64,000 bases of DNA, taken from NCBI RefSeq assembly GCF_003668875.1, contig NZ_RAWM01000015.1, forward strand, positions 1-64,000, in the 5' to 3' direction. Shown here piece after piece: positions 33,095 through 41,344 of the stretch (position 1 is its first letter; every line of letters begins with the position of its first letter). The DNA is from Corallococcus interemptor (GTDB lineage Bacteria; Myxococcota; Myxococcia; Myxococcales; Myxococcaceae). Under the pieces are notes generated by a model. It made no database searches. It was not told the origin of the DNA and worked only from the letters and a program-made list of their open reading frames with translations. The position numbers and the translations under genes are program-made.

Positions 33095-33556
33095 ATGGAC
33101 GCCACCCTCTCTTCCTCCACCGCCGTGGAGGCCACCCCGAAGAAGAAGTCACTTGCCCGCTTCGCGCCGACGGCGGCCCGCGTCTTCATGGGGCTGGTGT
33201 TCTTCGTCTTTGGCCTGAACGGCTTCCTGGAGTTCATTCCCATGCCCAAGGACCTGGACCCGGCGGACCCGGCGGTGGCCTTTGGCGTCGCGATGAAGGC
33301 AACGGGCTTCCTGTTCGCGCTGGTGAAGGGCACGGAGACGGTGGTGGGCCTGCTGCTGCTGGCCAACCGCTTCGTCCCGCTGGCGCTGGCGCTCATCGCG
33401 CCGGTCATCGTGAACATCTTCCTGACGCACGCCTTCCTGGCGCCGTCAGGCCTGGGCATGGCGGTGATGCTCCTGGCGGCGGAGCTCTTCCTCGCCTGGT
33501 CCTACCGGGCGGCGTACCGCCCGATGCTCGCGATGAAGGTCAACCCAGGCTCTTGA
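33095..33556 (+). CDS. DoxX-like membrane protein
   Basis: A 153-aa small membrane protein with four predicted helices: one starting at ARVFMGLVFFVFGLNGFLEF, then GFLFALVKGTETVVGLLLLA, LALIAPVIVNIFLTHAFL and AVMLLAAELFLAWSYRAAY. The pattern matches the DoxX/DoxD-like family. The hydrophilic first 20 residues lack a cleavable signal. GGAG precedes the ATG. Role of these proteins (redox or membrane-integrity related) is poorly known. The following 115 bp hold only gene remnants. Confidence 0.75.
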   Translation: MDATLSSSTAVEATPKKKSLARFAPTAARVFMGLVFFVFGLNGFLEFIPMPKDLDPADPAVAFGVAMKATGFLFALVKGTETVVGLLLLANRFVPLALALIAPVIVNIFLTHAFLAPSGLGMAVMLLAAELFLAWSYRAAYRPMLAMKVNPGS

Positions 33557-33611
33557 GGCCGATGACGAAGCGGTACTTCACGTCGCCCTTCTCCAGCCGC
33601 GCCCAGGTGTC
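33540..33611 (-). pseudogene. C-terminal scrap of an NAD(P) alcohol dehydrogenase
   Basis: In one minus-strand frame 23 codons read DTWARLEKGDVKYRFVIGLK then SLG-stop. The motif ARLEKGDVKYRFVI is the hallmark C-terminus of zinc alcohol dehydrogenases of the YahK group. The rest of the gene is absent. The scrap overlaps the last codons of the DoxX-like gene on the other strand. Confidence 0.6.
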
Positions 33612-33669
33612 ACCCGCGTTCCGCGCCTTCCTCGACGTGGCCCGCGAGGTGACGGCCGGAAGGGCGTGA
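33610..33669 (+). pseudogene. C-terminal scrap of a LysR-type regulator
   Basis: The 19 codons SPAFRAFLDVAREVTAGRA followed by a stop match the usual C-terminal helix of LysR regulators (SPAxRAFLDF...). It abuts the alcohol dehydrogenase scrap head to head. The match is short, so the identity is tentative. Confidence 0.4.
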
Positions 33670-33672
33670 GGC

Positions 33673-35151
33673 TCAGTCGCGCGGCGGGCCGCGGCGGCGG
33701 TCCACCACGCCCGTGGTGAACGGCAGCTCCGTGGAGGCCTTCGTGCTCTGGACGCGCAGGCTCATGGCCCCGGCGCTCTCCGCGGGCAGCCCCGCCCAGG
33801 TGCGCAGCCGCTCCAGCGCCAGGGCCTGATCCGCCTCCGGCAGCGCCTGGATGTAGGAGCCGTGGTTGCCGCCCGGCTGGAAGAACCGGTACGAGTCGTT
33901 GCGCGCGCTCACGCTGAACGCGCCCGTGGACCACGGGTCGTTCTCTCCGTAGACGAGCAGGATGCGCTCGCCGAACGCCTTCACCCAGCCCTCCACGAGC
34001 GGCATGGCGAACGGGTTGAAGGGATACGGCCGCATGTCGAAGGGCACGAGCGCCCGCGGGGTGTAGCCCCCGGGATAGCGCTGCACGCCGCGCAGGTGGC
34101 TCTCGTCGGAGTCGTAGCTGCCCAGCTGCGTGGCCGCCTGGAAGTCGTAGGGCGCGTAGTAGTCCAGGTCGGCGTCGCTCGTGTACGTGATGCCGACGAC
34201 CTCATCCATGAAGTCCACCAGCGCCTGCGCGGGGCCCCCCGGCGGCGGAATCACGTCGCACAACGACGCGTCGCCGTACTGCCAGAACGCGAAGGGCAGC
34301 TCGACCGTGACGAACTCCATCGCCTTGTCCACGCCCAGGAAATTGTAGGTCCGGCCATACGCCGCGCCCGTCGCCTGGAACAGGGGCTCCACCTCCGCGC
34401 GCCGCGCCAGCGCCTCGCGCTGGAAGGTCTTGATGCGCTCACGGCACGCGGGCGTGCCCAGCTTGCTCAGGAACTTCACGTAGCGCGGGTCCTGCGGGCC
34501 GTGGCTGTTGGGCGCCACGTAGGCCACGGTCGCGTCCACGTCGCGTGGGAAGAAGGCCCGGTGGTAGAGCGACGTCATGCCGCCCTTGCTGGCGCCGGTG
34601 CTGATCCACTTGCCCGGGAAGAGCGGCTTGAAGGCCTGGACGACGCGGTGGTGGTCCGCCGCCGCCTGTTCGATGCTGAGCAGCTTCCAGTCCGCGGGCT
34701 GCGGGATGGAGGGCGTGAAGAAGCGGTGCTCCACCAGCAGCTGGTTGCTCTGTAGCAGGTAGGTGGGCTCGAACTGGGCCGGGGACGTGCTGATGCCGTA
34801 GCCGGTGCTGGCCAGCACCATGGGCAGCTCCGCGCTCCGGTAGAGCAGCGTCATCCGCTGCTGGAAGCGCGTGCCGTTGGGCTTCAGGTGGTCCGCCGGC
34901 TGGTCATGGTTCAGCACGAAGAACCGCACGCCCGGCGCCGGCGCGGGCCGCTCCTGCACCACCGTGAGGCCGGGAATCGCCTGCAATCGCGCCAGGATGT
35001 CCGGCGCCGCGTCCTGTGTCTGGGATTGCGCCTGGACGCCCGGCGCGCTCGGGGGAACGGACTCGTTGGACAGCTCACTGCCGCCGCAGGCCTGGAGCCC
35101 CCATGCCAGCGCACACGCCAGCACCGCGGGACGACCGAAGAAACGTGACAT
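33673..35151 (-). CDS. Peptidase S37 (tripeptidyl aminopeptidase) lipoprotein
   Basis: A 492-aa predicted lipoprotein (lipobox GLQAC around residue 22). The mature part matches the S37 family known from Streptomyces tripeptidyl aminopeptidase: FFVLNHDQPADH, QLLVEHRFFTPS, and the nucleophile elbow STGASKGGMTSLYHRAFFP near residue 187; late blocks LLVYGENDPWS and GGNHGSYI contain the likely Asp and His. It should trim tripeptides from the N-termini of extracellular or periplasmic peptides, fitting a predatory, protein-degrading lifestyle. Divergent from the MDR gene across 98 bp. Confidence 0.87.
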   Translation of the reverse strand: MSRFFGRPAVLACALAWGLQACGGSELSNESVPPSAPGVQAQSQTQDAAPDILARLQAIPGLTVVQERPAPAPGVRFFVLNHDQPADHLKPNGTRFQQRMTLLYRSAELPMVLASTGYGISTSPAQFEPTYLLQSNQLLVEHRFFTPSIPQPADWKLLSIEQAAADHHRVVQAFKPLFPGKWISTGASKGGMTSLYHRAFFPRDVDATVAYVAPNSHGPQDPRYVKFLSKLGTPACRERIKTFQREALARRAEVEPLFQATGAAYGRTYNFLGVDKAMEFVTVELPFAFWQYGDASLCDVIPPPGGPAQALVDFMDEVVGITYTSDADLDYYAPYDFQAATQLGSYDSDESHLRGVQRYPGGYTPRALVPFDMRPYPFNPFAMPLVEGWVKAFGERILLVYGENDPWSTGAFSVSARNDSYRFFQPGGNHGSYIQALPEADQALALERLRTWAGLPAESAGAMSLRVQSTKASTELPFTTGVVDRRRGPPRD

Positions 35152-35249
35152 GGGTGAAGCCCTCCTTGTTTGAAAGACAGAACGAACATGCCGTTCATGT
35201 ATTTCAAGCGAAGGACTTCCCAGGTGCGCCGGGCGTAAGGTCTGGCCCC

Positions 35250-36263
35250 ATGAACGTCTATGAGATTCGCGGAAGCTTCGGTCTGGACAACCTGGTGCGC
35301 GCGGAGCGGCCGGACCCCGTGCCCGGACCCTTCCAGGTGCGCGTGCGGGTGAAGGCCACGAGCCTCAACTCGCGCGACCTGATGATGGTGGAGGGGCGCT
35401 ACAACCCGCGCCAGAAGCTGCCGCTGGTGCCCAACTCGGACGGCGCGGGCGTGGTGGACGCGGTGGGGCCGGGCGTCACCCGCGTGAAGCCTGGCGACCG
35501 GGTGATGACGCTGTTCGCGCAAGGGTGGCAGGCCGGTGAGCCCACGAAGGCCATCACCGCCACCACGCTGGGCGGACCGCTGGACGGCGCGCTCGCGGAC
35601 ACGATGCTCCTGCACGAGGACGGCGTGGTGCCCACGCCCGCGTACCTCACCGACGAGGAGGCCGCCACGCTGCCGTGCGCGGCGGTGACGGCGTGGAGCG
35701 CGCTCGTCACCCAGGGAGCGCTCAAGGCCGGGGACACGGTGCTCGTGCAGGGCACGGGCGGCGTGTCCATCTTCGCGCTGCAGATTGCCCGGCTGTTCGG
35801 CGCGCACGTCATCGCCACGTCCAGCCGCGACGACAAGCTGGAGCGGGCCCTGAAGCTGGGCGCGCAGGAGGGCATCAACTACGTCACCACGCCGGACTGG
35901 GAGAAGGCGGCGCGCACGCTCACCGGCGGCGTGGGCGTGGACCACGTGGTGGAGGTGGGCGGCTCGGGGACGTTCGAGAAGTCACTCAAGGCGCTGCGCG
36001 TGGGCGGCACCGTGTCCGTCATCGGCGTGCTGTCCGGCGGCGCGGGCTCCGTGTCCCTGGTCCCCATCCTGATGCAGAACCTGCGCGTGCAGGGCGTGTT
36101 CGTGGGGCACCGTCAGTCCTTCGAGGCGATGGCGCGCGCGTTCACGCTCAATGACCTCCACCCCGTGGTGGACCGCGTGTTCCCCTTCCCGGAAGCGCGC
36201 GCCGCCTTCGAGCACATGAAGCAGGGCGCGCACTTCGGGAAGATTGTCATCAAGGTGAGCTGA
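35250..36263 (+). CDS. Quinone-oxidoreductase-like MDR dehydrogenase
   Basis: A 337-aa medium-chain dehydrogenase/reductase. The catalytic half has LNSRDLMMVEGRY and PNSDGAGVVDAVGPGV; the nucleotide half has VLVQGTGGVSIFALQIARLF, an AxxGxxG-type loop selecting NAD(P)H. The cysteines that bind catalytic or structural zinc in alcohol dehydrogenases are absent, so this is a zinc-free enoyl or quinone reductase type. The ATG at 35250 is the first within the conserved N-terminus; a longer open frame is only a shadow of the gene opposite. Its 3-prime end overlaps that of the convergent TonB-like gene by 14 nt. Confidence 0.87.
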   Translation: MNVYEIRGSFGLDNLVRAERPDPVPGPFQVRVRVKATSLNSRDLMMVEGRYNPRQKLPLVPNSDGAGVVDAVGPGVTRVKPGDRVMTLFAQGWQAGEPTKAITATTLGGPLDGALADTMLLHEDGVVPTPAYLTDEEAATLPCAAVTAWSALVTQGALKAGDTVLVQGTGGVSIFALQIARLFGAHVIATSSRDDKLERALKLGAQEGINYVTTPDWEKAARTLTGGVGVDHVVEVGGSGTFEKSLKALRVGGTVSVIGVLSGGAGSVSLVPILMQNLRVQGVFVGHRQSFEAMARAFTLNDLHPVVDRVFPFPEARAAFEHMKQGAHFGKIVIKVS

Positions 36264-36651
36264 CCCACGCGAAGTGGAAGTGGGCCTCCACCGTGGCGGT
36301 GGTGGTGCTCCTGGGCAGGGCCGGGAAGGGCGCTGCCTTCTTCACCGCGGCCAGCGCGGCGGCGTCCCAGGCCTTGGAGCCGGACTCCGTGAGGACGGCG
36401 CTGGAGACCAGCTTGCCGTCCTTGTCGAGCACGGCCTGGACGATGGTCTTCTTGCCCAGGGCCGGCGTGCCCTTGGGGCCCGGCTGCTTCCAGGCCTTCG
36501 CCACGCGCTGGAAGGCCTGCTGCTGGTAGGCGGGGCTGTCCACCGAGCCCTGGAAGTAGGTCTGCAGCTGAGGACTGCCGCTCGCGGCCAGGGCCCCGGA
36601 AGACAGGGCCAGCGCGAGCACCACCACGGCGGTTTTCGGGAAGCGGAGCAT
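36250..36651 (-). CDS. Periplasmic TonB C-terminal-like protein
   Basis: A 133-aa protein with a signal peptide (LRFPKTAVVVLALALSSGAL) and a TonB-type C-terminal domain: VQAVLDKDGKLVSSAVLTES, AWDAAALAAVKKAAPFPALP and a final VEAHFHFAW strand. It lacks a membrane anchor plus proline linker, so it is a free periplasmic or secreted TonB-C-like protein rather than a true energy transducer. The start at 36651 is 20 nt after the stop of the DUF2378 gene, so the two may be co-transcribed. Confidence 0.75.
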   Translation of the reverse strand: MLRFPKTAVVVLALALSSGALAASGSPQLQTYFQGSVDSPAYQQQAFQRVAKAWKQPGPKGTPALGKKTIVQAVLDKDGKLVSSAVLTESGSKAWDAAALAAVKKAAPFPALPRSTTTATVEAHFHFAWVSSP

Positions 36652-36671
36652 GGGCCGAATATAGGGCCCGC

Positions 36672-37283
36672 TCAGCTCCTCGGCTGGGGGCTGCGGGGCG
36701 GCAGGGGCTTCGTTTCGGGCGGCTTGCCCGCGCCCTTCTCCGGCTGCCAGGACAGGTCGTACACGGCCGCGTCGCCCGCCGCGCGCATCAGCACCACGGA
36801 GGCGCCGTGCGCGCCGCTCATCTCCAGGCCGGCGGTGAACAGGCCCCGGTAGAAGCCGGCCACCACCACCGGGCGGCAGGTGAGCACGTAGCGCGTGGGG
36901 CCCGTCTGCTCCAGCCGCGCCTCCAGGTAGTTGGTGCCCGTGCGCAGGTTGCGCGTCATCCGCTCCAGCATCCGGTGCGGGCCCAGCAGCCGCACCCCGG
37001 CCAGGAGCGCGCTGCCGATGAGCGTGGCCCCGTAGCCCTCCAGGAAGCGCCGGCCCACCACCTCCGCGCCGTCGTCCAGCGTGGCCGAGGGCGCGAGCAC
37101 GGACGCCGCCAGCTTCAGCGACCCCACCCACACGTCCAGGGGATAGGCCACCGCCAGCTTCCCGCGCGGGTCGATGCCGACGTCGCGCAGCCGCCGCGCG
37201 CACGGTTCGTCCAGGTGGTCACCCAGGGCGCGAATCAGCCCTTCGAAGCTCTGCTGGAAGACGAGGCGTTCGGGGGTCGGCAT
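36672..37283 (-). CDS. DUF2378 (TIGR02265) family protein
   Basis: A 203-aa protein of the DUF2378 family, which is expanded in and nearly limited to myxobacteria. Typical blocks are VFQQSFEGLIRALG, LRDVGIDPRGKLAVAYPLDVW, GRRFLEGYGATLIGSALLAG and YLEARLEQTGPTRYVL. Function unknown; the fold resembles heme-NO-binding-like sensor domains, but this is weak inference. A Pro/Lys-rich tail ends the protein. Divergent from the sigma-54 activator gene across 177 bp in which I see no clear promoter. Confidence 0.85.
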   Translation of the reverse strand: MPTPERLVFQQSFEGLIRALGDHLDEPCARRLRDVGIDPRGKLAVAYPLDVWVGSLKLAASVLAPSATLDDGAEVVGRRFLEGYGATLIGSALLAGVRLLGPHRMLERMTRNLRTGTNYLEARLEQTGPTRYVLTCRPVVVAGFYRGLFTAGLEMSGAHGASVVLMRAAGDAAVYDLSWQPEKGAGKPPETKPLPPRSPQPRS

Positions 37284-37460
37284 GCCCTCCCACGCTACCC
37301 GTGTGGGCGGGGCGGCCTCAACCCGGCGGACTCCCAGGACTCAAGAAGTCCGCGCGAAAGTGTCCGAAAACGCAGTGCGGCACGCGGTCCGGCGGGTCGG
37401 CCGACGCGGCTCGACGCGTCGAAGAGGGGCGCGGGAGCGGGTGCGGTAGGGTCGTGGGCC

Positions 37461-39059
37461 ATGCCGCACGACCCTCTCGCCGACATCTCCACGGCCGCGA
37501 TGCAGGACCGAGGCGCCTCCCGGGGGGCTCCGCGGGTCGTGCCCGCGCTGACGGTGGTGTCCCATCCGGTGCCCCGGCGCGTGGGGGACCGGCGGCTGCT
37601 GGACGCGCTGGTGGCGGGGCGTCCGGTGGCCCTGTCCCGCAATGCCCCGGACTTCGCTCCGCCGGGCAGCTCGCTGGGGCTGCCGCTGGCGGATCCGTTC
37701 GTGAGCCGCAAGCCGCTGGAGCTCTCCGCGCTGCCGGGCGGAGGCGTGCGGCTGACGGTGCCGGAGGACGGCACGCACGTGGTCGCGGCGGGCGCTCCGC
37801 TCCAGGGTGCCCGGGACTTCGGGCCGCCGGAGCTGAAGGACGGCGTGGCGCTGGAGCTGTCGGGCCGCGTGGTGCTGCTGCTGCACGCGGTGGAGCTGGA
37901 CGGCCCTGTCGCGGCGGACACGCTGGGCATGGTGGGCGAGAGCGCGGGCCTGCGGCGGCTGCGCGGGCACATCGCGCGGGTGGCGGACCTGGACGTGTCG
38001 GTGCTCATCCGGGGCGAGACGGGCACGGGCAAGGAGCTGGTGGCGCAGGCCATCCACCGGCTGTCCCCGCGCGGGGCCGGGCGCTTCGTCAGCGTCAACC
38101 TGGGCGCCATCCCCAAGGAGCTGGCGGCGGCGGAGCTGTTCGGTTCGCGCAAGGGCGCGTACTCCGGGGCCACGCAGGACCGCGAGGGCTTCTTCCGCGC
38201 CGCGCACGGCGGCACCCTGTTCCTGGACGAGGTGGGCGAGGCGCCGCCGGAGGTGCAGGTGATGCTCCTGCGCGTGCTGGAGACGGGGGAGCTGTACCCC
38301 GTGGGCGCCAGCCAGCCGGTGAAGGTGGACGTGCGGCTCATCGCCGCGACGGACGCGCACCTGGAGGAGCAGATCCGCGACGGGCGCTTCAAGGCGCCGC
38401 TGCTGCACCGGCTGGCGGGCTACGACCTGCGCGTGCCCGCGCTGCGCGAGCGGCGCGAGGACGTGGGCCGGCTCTTCTTCCACTTCGCGCGCGAGGAGCT
38501 GGCGGCGCTGGGCGAGGCGGCGCGGCTGGACTCGGAGGATCCGCACGCGGAGCCGTGGCTGCCCGCGCCGCTGGCGTCACGGCTGGTGCGCTCGGCGTGG
38601 CCGGGCAACATCCGGCAGCTGCGCAACCTGACGCGGCAGCTCGTGATTGGGAGCCGGGGGCAGGCGCGGCTGCAGGCGGACTCGCAGCTGGATGAGCTGC
38701 TGGGAGTGTCCGTGTCCGCCGTGGCTCCGGTTCGAGCAGAAGCGGCTCCGGAAGCGGCGGTGCCCCGGCGCAAGGCCTCGCAGGTGACGGAGGCGGAGCT
38801 GCTGACCGCGCTGCGCGCGAACGCGTGGGACCTGAAGGCCACGGCGGACGCGCTGGGCATTCCGCGCCCGTCCGTCTACGACCTCATCGAGCGCAGCCCG
38901 AACCTGCGCACCGCCGGGGACCTGGGCGCGGAGGAAATCACCCGCTGCTTCGAGGCCTGTGGCGGCGACCTGGACGCGATGGCGCGCACGCTGGAGGTGT
39001 CGAAGCGCGCGCTGGGGCGGCGGTTGAAGGAGCTGGGGCTGGTGGCGAAAGGGACGTGA
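37461..39059 (+). CDS. Sigma-54 activator with FHA-like N-terminus
   Basis: A 532-aa enhancer-binding protein. The N-terminal 140 residues look like an FHA domain ([20 protein letters not shown]...GGVRLT), as in many myxobacterial members. The AAA+ domain has Walker A GETGTGKE near residue 184, GAYSGA near 232 in place of the GAFTGA loop that touches sigma-54, Walker [12 protein letters not shown], and [10 protein letters not shown]. Two Fis-type helix-turn-helix units end the protein ([20 protein letters not shown] and [20 protein letters not shown]). It probably senses a phosphorylated kinase partner and activates a sigma-54 promoter such as the one at 39071. Confidence 0.92.
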   Translation: MPHDPLADISTAAMQDRGASRGAPRVVPALTVVSHPVPRRVGDRRLLDALVAGRPVALSRNAPDFAPPGSSLGLPLADPFVSRKPLELSALPGGGVRLTVPEDGTHVVAAGAPLQGARDFGPPELKDGVALELSGRVVLLLHAVELDGPVAADTLGMVGESAGLRRLRGHIARVADLDVSVLIRGETGTGKELVAQAIHRLSPRGAGRFVSVNLGAIPKELAAAELFGSRKGAYSGATQDREGFFRAAHGGTLFLDEVGEAPPEVQVMLLRVLETGELYPVGASQPVKVDVRLIAATDAHLEEQIRDGRFKAPLLHRLAGYDLRVPALRERREDVGRLFFHFAREELAALGEAARLDSEDPHAEPWLPAPLASRLVRSAWPGNIRQLRNLTRQLVIGSRGQARLQADSQLDELLGVSVSAVAPVRAEAAPEAAVPRRKASQVTEAELLTALRANAWDLKATADALGIPRPSVYDLIERSPNLRTAGDLGAEEITRCFEACGGDLDAMARTLEVSKRALGRRLKELGLVAKGT

Positions 39060-39070
39060 GCCTGCGTGCG

Positions 39071-39086
39071 TGGCACGCTTGCTGCT
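39071..39086 (+). promoter_or_regulatory. Sigma-54 (-24/-12) promoter
   Basis: TGGCACGCTTGCTGCT has GG and GC exactly 10 nt apart and matches TGGCACGNNNNTTGCW at 11 of 12 fixed positions. It lies 12 bp after the stop of the sigma-54 activator gene and 41 bp before the ATG of the next lipoprotein gene. Start of transcription would be near 39097. Confidence 0.75.
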
Positions 39087-39126
39087 GAGTCGCGTCGTCC
39101 GTCCTCATCCCCCTGGAGGGTTCCCC

Positions 39127-39630
39127 ATGCGAAGCCGCGTTCTCTTGTCCCTGTGCATCTCCGGACTGCTGCTGGCCTGTGCCCGCGGTGCTGCCCGTTC
39201 CACTCCTTCCGAAGCCGCGCTGTCCGACGATGGGCCGGTGTCCCCCTGCAATCAGGAGCCGACACGCCTCGACACCGACGTCCAGGTATTCATCACCGCC
39301 AGCCCGGCCAACAAGGTGCACTTCAGCACCACGGACGTGAAGGTGGGGGCCGGGCAGACGGTGCAATTCGTGTCCCAGGTGAATCAGGACCGGTGCATCG
39401 TCGTGGCTGACGCGGGGCTGCTCGCGAGCGGTTCGCAGAACCCCCTGACGGTGGCCGCGTGTGGGACCGCCTCGTGGACGCTGCTCGCCACGGATAAGAG
39501 CAAGGATGAAACGGCGCTCTGGTCCTGCCCGACGACGAGTGACGGCGGCTGCTCCCACTGCGCTGATGCCCAGAGCATCCGGGAGACCATCAACGGCAAG
39601 CTGGAGGTCACCAGCGGAGGAGGGGTCTGA
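39127..39630 (+). CDS. Small cysteine-rich lipoprotein under a sigma-54 promoter
   Basis: A 167-aa predicted lipoprotein (SLCISGLLLAC, lipobox LLLAC). The mature part is beta-rich and resembles a cupredoxin-like strand order, with several cysteines (SPCNQEP, DRCIVV, AACGTASW, WSCPTTSDGGCSHC). No domain is recognised. The ATG at 39127 follows GGAGGG. The sigma-54 promoter and the activator gene just upstream suggest specific induction, perhaps in development or nutrient stress. A frame extending upstream to 39070 would cross the promoter and is rejected. Confidence 0.75.
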   Translation: MRSRVLLSLCISGLLLACARGAARSTPSEAALSDDGPVSPCNQEPTRLDTDVQVFITASPANKVHFSTTDVKVGAGQTVQFVSQVNQDRCIVVADAGLLASGSQNPLTVAACGTASWTLLATDKSKDETALWSCPTTSDGGCSHCADAQSIRETINGKLEVTSGGGV

Positions 39631-39645
39631 CGCGCGGGCCACCCG

Positions 39646-40275
39646 TCAGGGCTTGCGAGCACTGGCGGTCTTCGCGGGCTTGCGTGGCGGCTCGGCCGGG
39701 GCCCCGGGGCCGGTCCTCGCGGTGACGGCCCGGAGCTCATCGAGTCCAAGCTGGATGTGCCGTGAGAGGTCCTGCGCCTTGGGGTCCTCGAGCCAGCGCT
39801 CGAACGCGACCTTGAAGACGGCGATGCCCGCCTCGCCGGCCAGGCTCGCCGCGGGCTCGGTGACGCCGCGCTTTCGCAGGGCGGCCGCGGAGGCCGAGGC
39901 GAGCGAGGCCAGCTTGATCAGCTCGCGCTCCCGCAGCTCCGCGTGCACGGCGAGGAGCGACTGTCTCGCCCGCGCGTGGTCACGGCGGTCCTTGAAGAAG
40001 GGAGTCATCGACTCCAGGGCGGCGGCGACCGCGTCGAGCGGCGCGGTCCCCGGGGGCGTGTCCGCGATGCAGGTGACGATGCGCTCATGGAGCGCTTCCG
40101 AGCCCCCGAACAGGACCTCCTTCTTGTCCGCGAAGTAGCGGAAGAAGGTCCGCTCCGTGAGCCCCGCGCGCGCGGCGATCTCCTCCACCGTCGTCCGGTC
40201 GTACCCGTTCTCCTGGAACAGGGTCATCGCGGCCTGTGCAAGCCGGTCTCGTGCGTTGGGTTCCCAGCGTCCCAT
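39646..40275 (-). CDS. TetR family regulator
   Basis: A 209-aa TetR protein. HTH region: AMTLFQENGYDRTTVEEIAA then RAGLTERTFFRYFADKKEVLF. The C-terminal half is helical and ends in an Ala/Lys/Pro-rich tail. It is divergent from an NAD-dependent epimerase gene, and the 81-bp shared region contains two copies of a 9-3-9 palindrome, the probable operators. Simple local repressor with autoregulation is the likely role; inducer unknown. Confidence 0.88.
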   Translation of the reverse strand: MGRWEPNARDRLAQAAMTLFQENGYDRTTVEEIAARAGLTERTFFRYFADKKEVLFGGSEALHERIVTCIADTPPGTAPLDAVAAALESMTPFFKDRRDHARARQSLLAVHAELRERELIKLASLASASAAALRKRGVTEPAASLAGEAGIAVFKVAFERWLEDPKAQDLSRHIQLGLDELRAVTARTGPGAPAEPPRKPAKTASARKP

Positions 40276-40291
40276 GCGCTGGAGTCTAACC

Positions 40292-40312
40292 TGATTGCAG
40301 TCACTGACATCA
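40292..40312. promoter_or_regulatory. Operator copy 1 (imperfect 9-3-9 palindrome)
   Basis: TGATTGCAG-tca-CTGACATCA. The right half equals the right half of copy 2; the left half has two mismatches. It lies 17 bp before the TetR start. Confidence 0.65.
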
Positions 40313-40323
40313 CTTGTTATGCC

Positions 40324-40344
40324 TGATGTCAGCAGCTGACATCA
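40324..40344. promoter_or_regulatory. Operator copy 2 (perfect 9-3-9 palindrome)
   Basis: TGATGTCAG-cag-CTGACATCA, perfect arms, 13 bp before the epimerase ATG. Its centre is 32 bp (three helical turns) from copy 1, so repressor dimers would sit on the same DNA face. Confidence 0.75.
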
Positions 40345-40356
40345 AGGGGCTTTTCC

Positions 40357-41259
40357 ATGCGCGTATTCGTGACCGGTGCTTCTGGCTTCATTGGCTCGGC
40401 GGTGGTTCCGGAACTGTTGGGGGCGGGGCATCAGGTGGTGGGGCTTGCCCGCTCGGACGCTTCAGCCCGGGCCCTGGAGGCGGCGGGGGCCGAGGTGCAT
40501 CGGGGTTCGTTGGACGACCCGGACAGCCTGCGCGCGGGTGCGGCGAAGGCGGACGGGGTCATCCACCTGGCGTTCATCCACGACTTCTCCCGCTTCGAGG
40601 ACTCGGTGCGTGCCGACGCGCGAGCGATTGAAGCCATGGGCCAGGCGCTGGAGGGCTCCCAGCGGCCCTTCGTCATCGCGGCGGGGCTGCTGTTCCTGGC
40701 GCCAGGACGCATCGCCATGGAGACCGACGCGGCGGCTCCGTCCGGGCGCGGCGCATCGGAGTCGATGATGCTCGCGCTGGCCGGGCGGGGCGTGCGCACG
40801 TCCATCGTGCGGTTGTCGCCGACGGTCCATGGCAAGGGCGACCACGGCTTCGTGCCGCACCTCATCGCGTCCGCGCGGCGGACGGGCGTGGCCGCCTACG
40901 TGGGGGAGGGGACGAATCGTTGGCCGGGGGTGCACCGGTCCGACGCGGCCCGGCTCTTCCGGCTCGCGTTGGAGCGGGCCCCCGCGGGCTCGAGGCTCCA
41001 CGCCGTCGCGGACGAGGGCGTGCCCGCCCGGGACATCGCGAGCGTCATCGGCCGCCGGTTGGGAGTGCCGGTCGCTTCGAAGACGCCAGCGGAGGCGGAC
41101 GGGTTCCTCGGCTTCCTGGGGCCGCTCTTCGCGCTGGATGCGCCCGCGTCGAGCGCCCGCACCCGTGAGCTGCTCGGCTGGAAGCCCGAGGGGCCCGGGC
41201 TCCTGGCGGACCTGGAAGACGGGCACTACTTCGCGCCGGACGCCGGCACGGTCCTGTGA
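40357..41259 (+). CDS. NAD-dependent epimerase/dehydratase (extended SDR)
   Basis: A 300-aa extended short-chain dehydrogenase. The dinucleotide loop is TGASGFIG at residues 6-13, VIHLAF follows beta-4, and WPGVHRSDAARLF is a typical late block. The usual YxxxK is not obvious (the region reads SGRGASESMMLAL), so it may be an atypical SDR lacking the classical catalytic Tyr. AAGGGG precedes the ATG. Controlled, by gene order and operators, by the divergent TetR protein. Substrate unknown; such pairs often handle aldehydes or other small toxic compounds. Confidence 0.85.
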   Translation: MRVFVTGASGFIGSAVVPELLGAGHQVVGLARSDASARALEAAGAEVHRGSLDDPDSLRAGAAKADGVIHLAFIHDFSRFEDSVRADARAIEAMGQALEGSQRPFVIAAGLLFLAPGRIAMETDAAAPSGRGASESMMLALAGRGVRTSIVRLSPTVHGKGDHGFVPHLIASARRTGVAAYVGEGTNRWPGVHRSDAARLFRLALERAPAGSRLHAVADEGVPARDIASVIGRRLGVPVASKTPAEADGFLGFLGPLFALDAPASSARTRELLGWKPEGPGLLADLEDGHYFAPDAGTVL

Positions 41260-41309
41260 GCGCGACGGAGCGGACGTAGGGGCTGCCCGTCCGAGGCGAC
41301 CCGCACGAA

Positions 41310-41332
41310 ACCTGTCCGGCAGCCGGACAGGT
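41310..41332. terminator. Bidirectional hairpin between epimerase and kinase genes
   Basis: ACCTGTCCGG-cag-CCGGACAGGT, 10-bp perfect arms with a 3-nt loop, flanked by CCGCAC and GTGCGG that can extend the stem. It separates two convergent genes. Confidence 0.75.
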
Positions 41333-41344
41333 GCGGGCCTGCCC

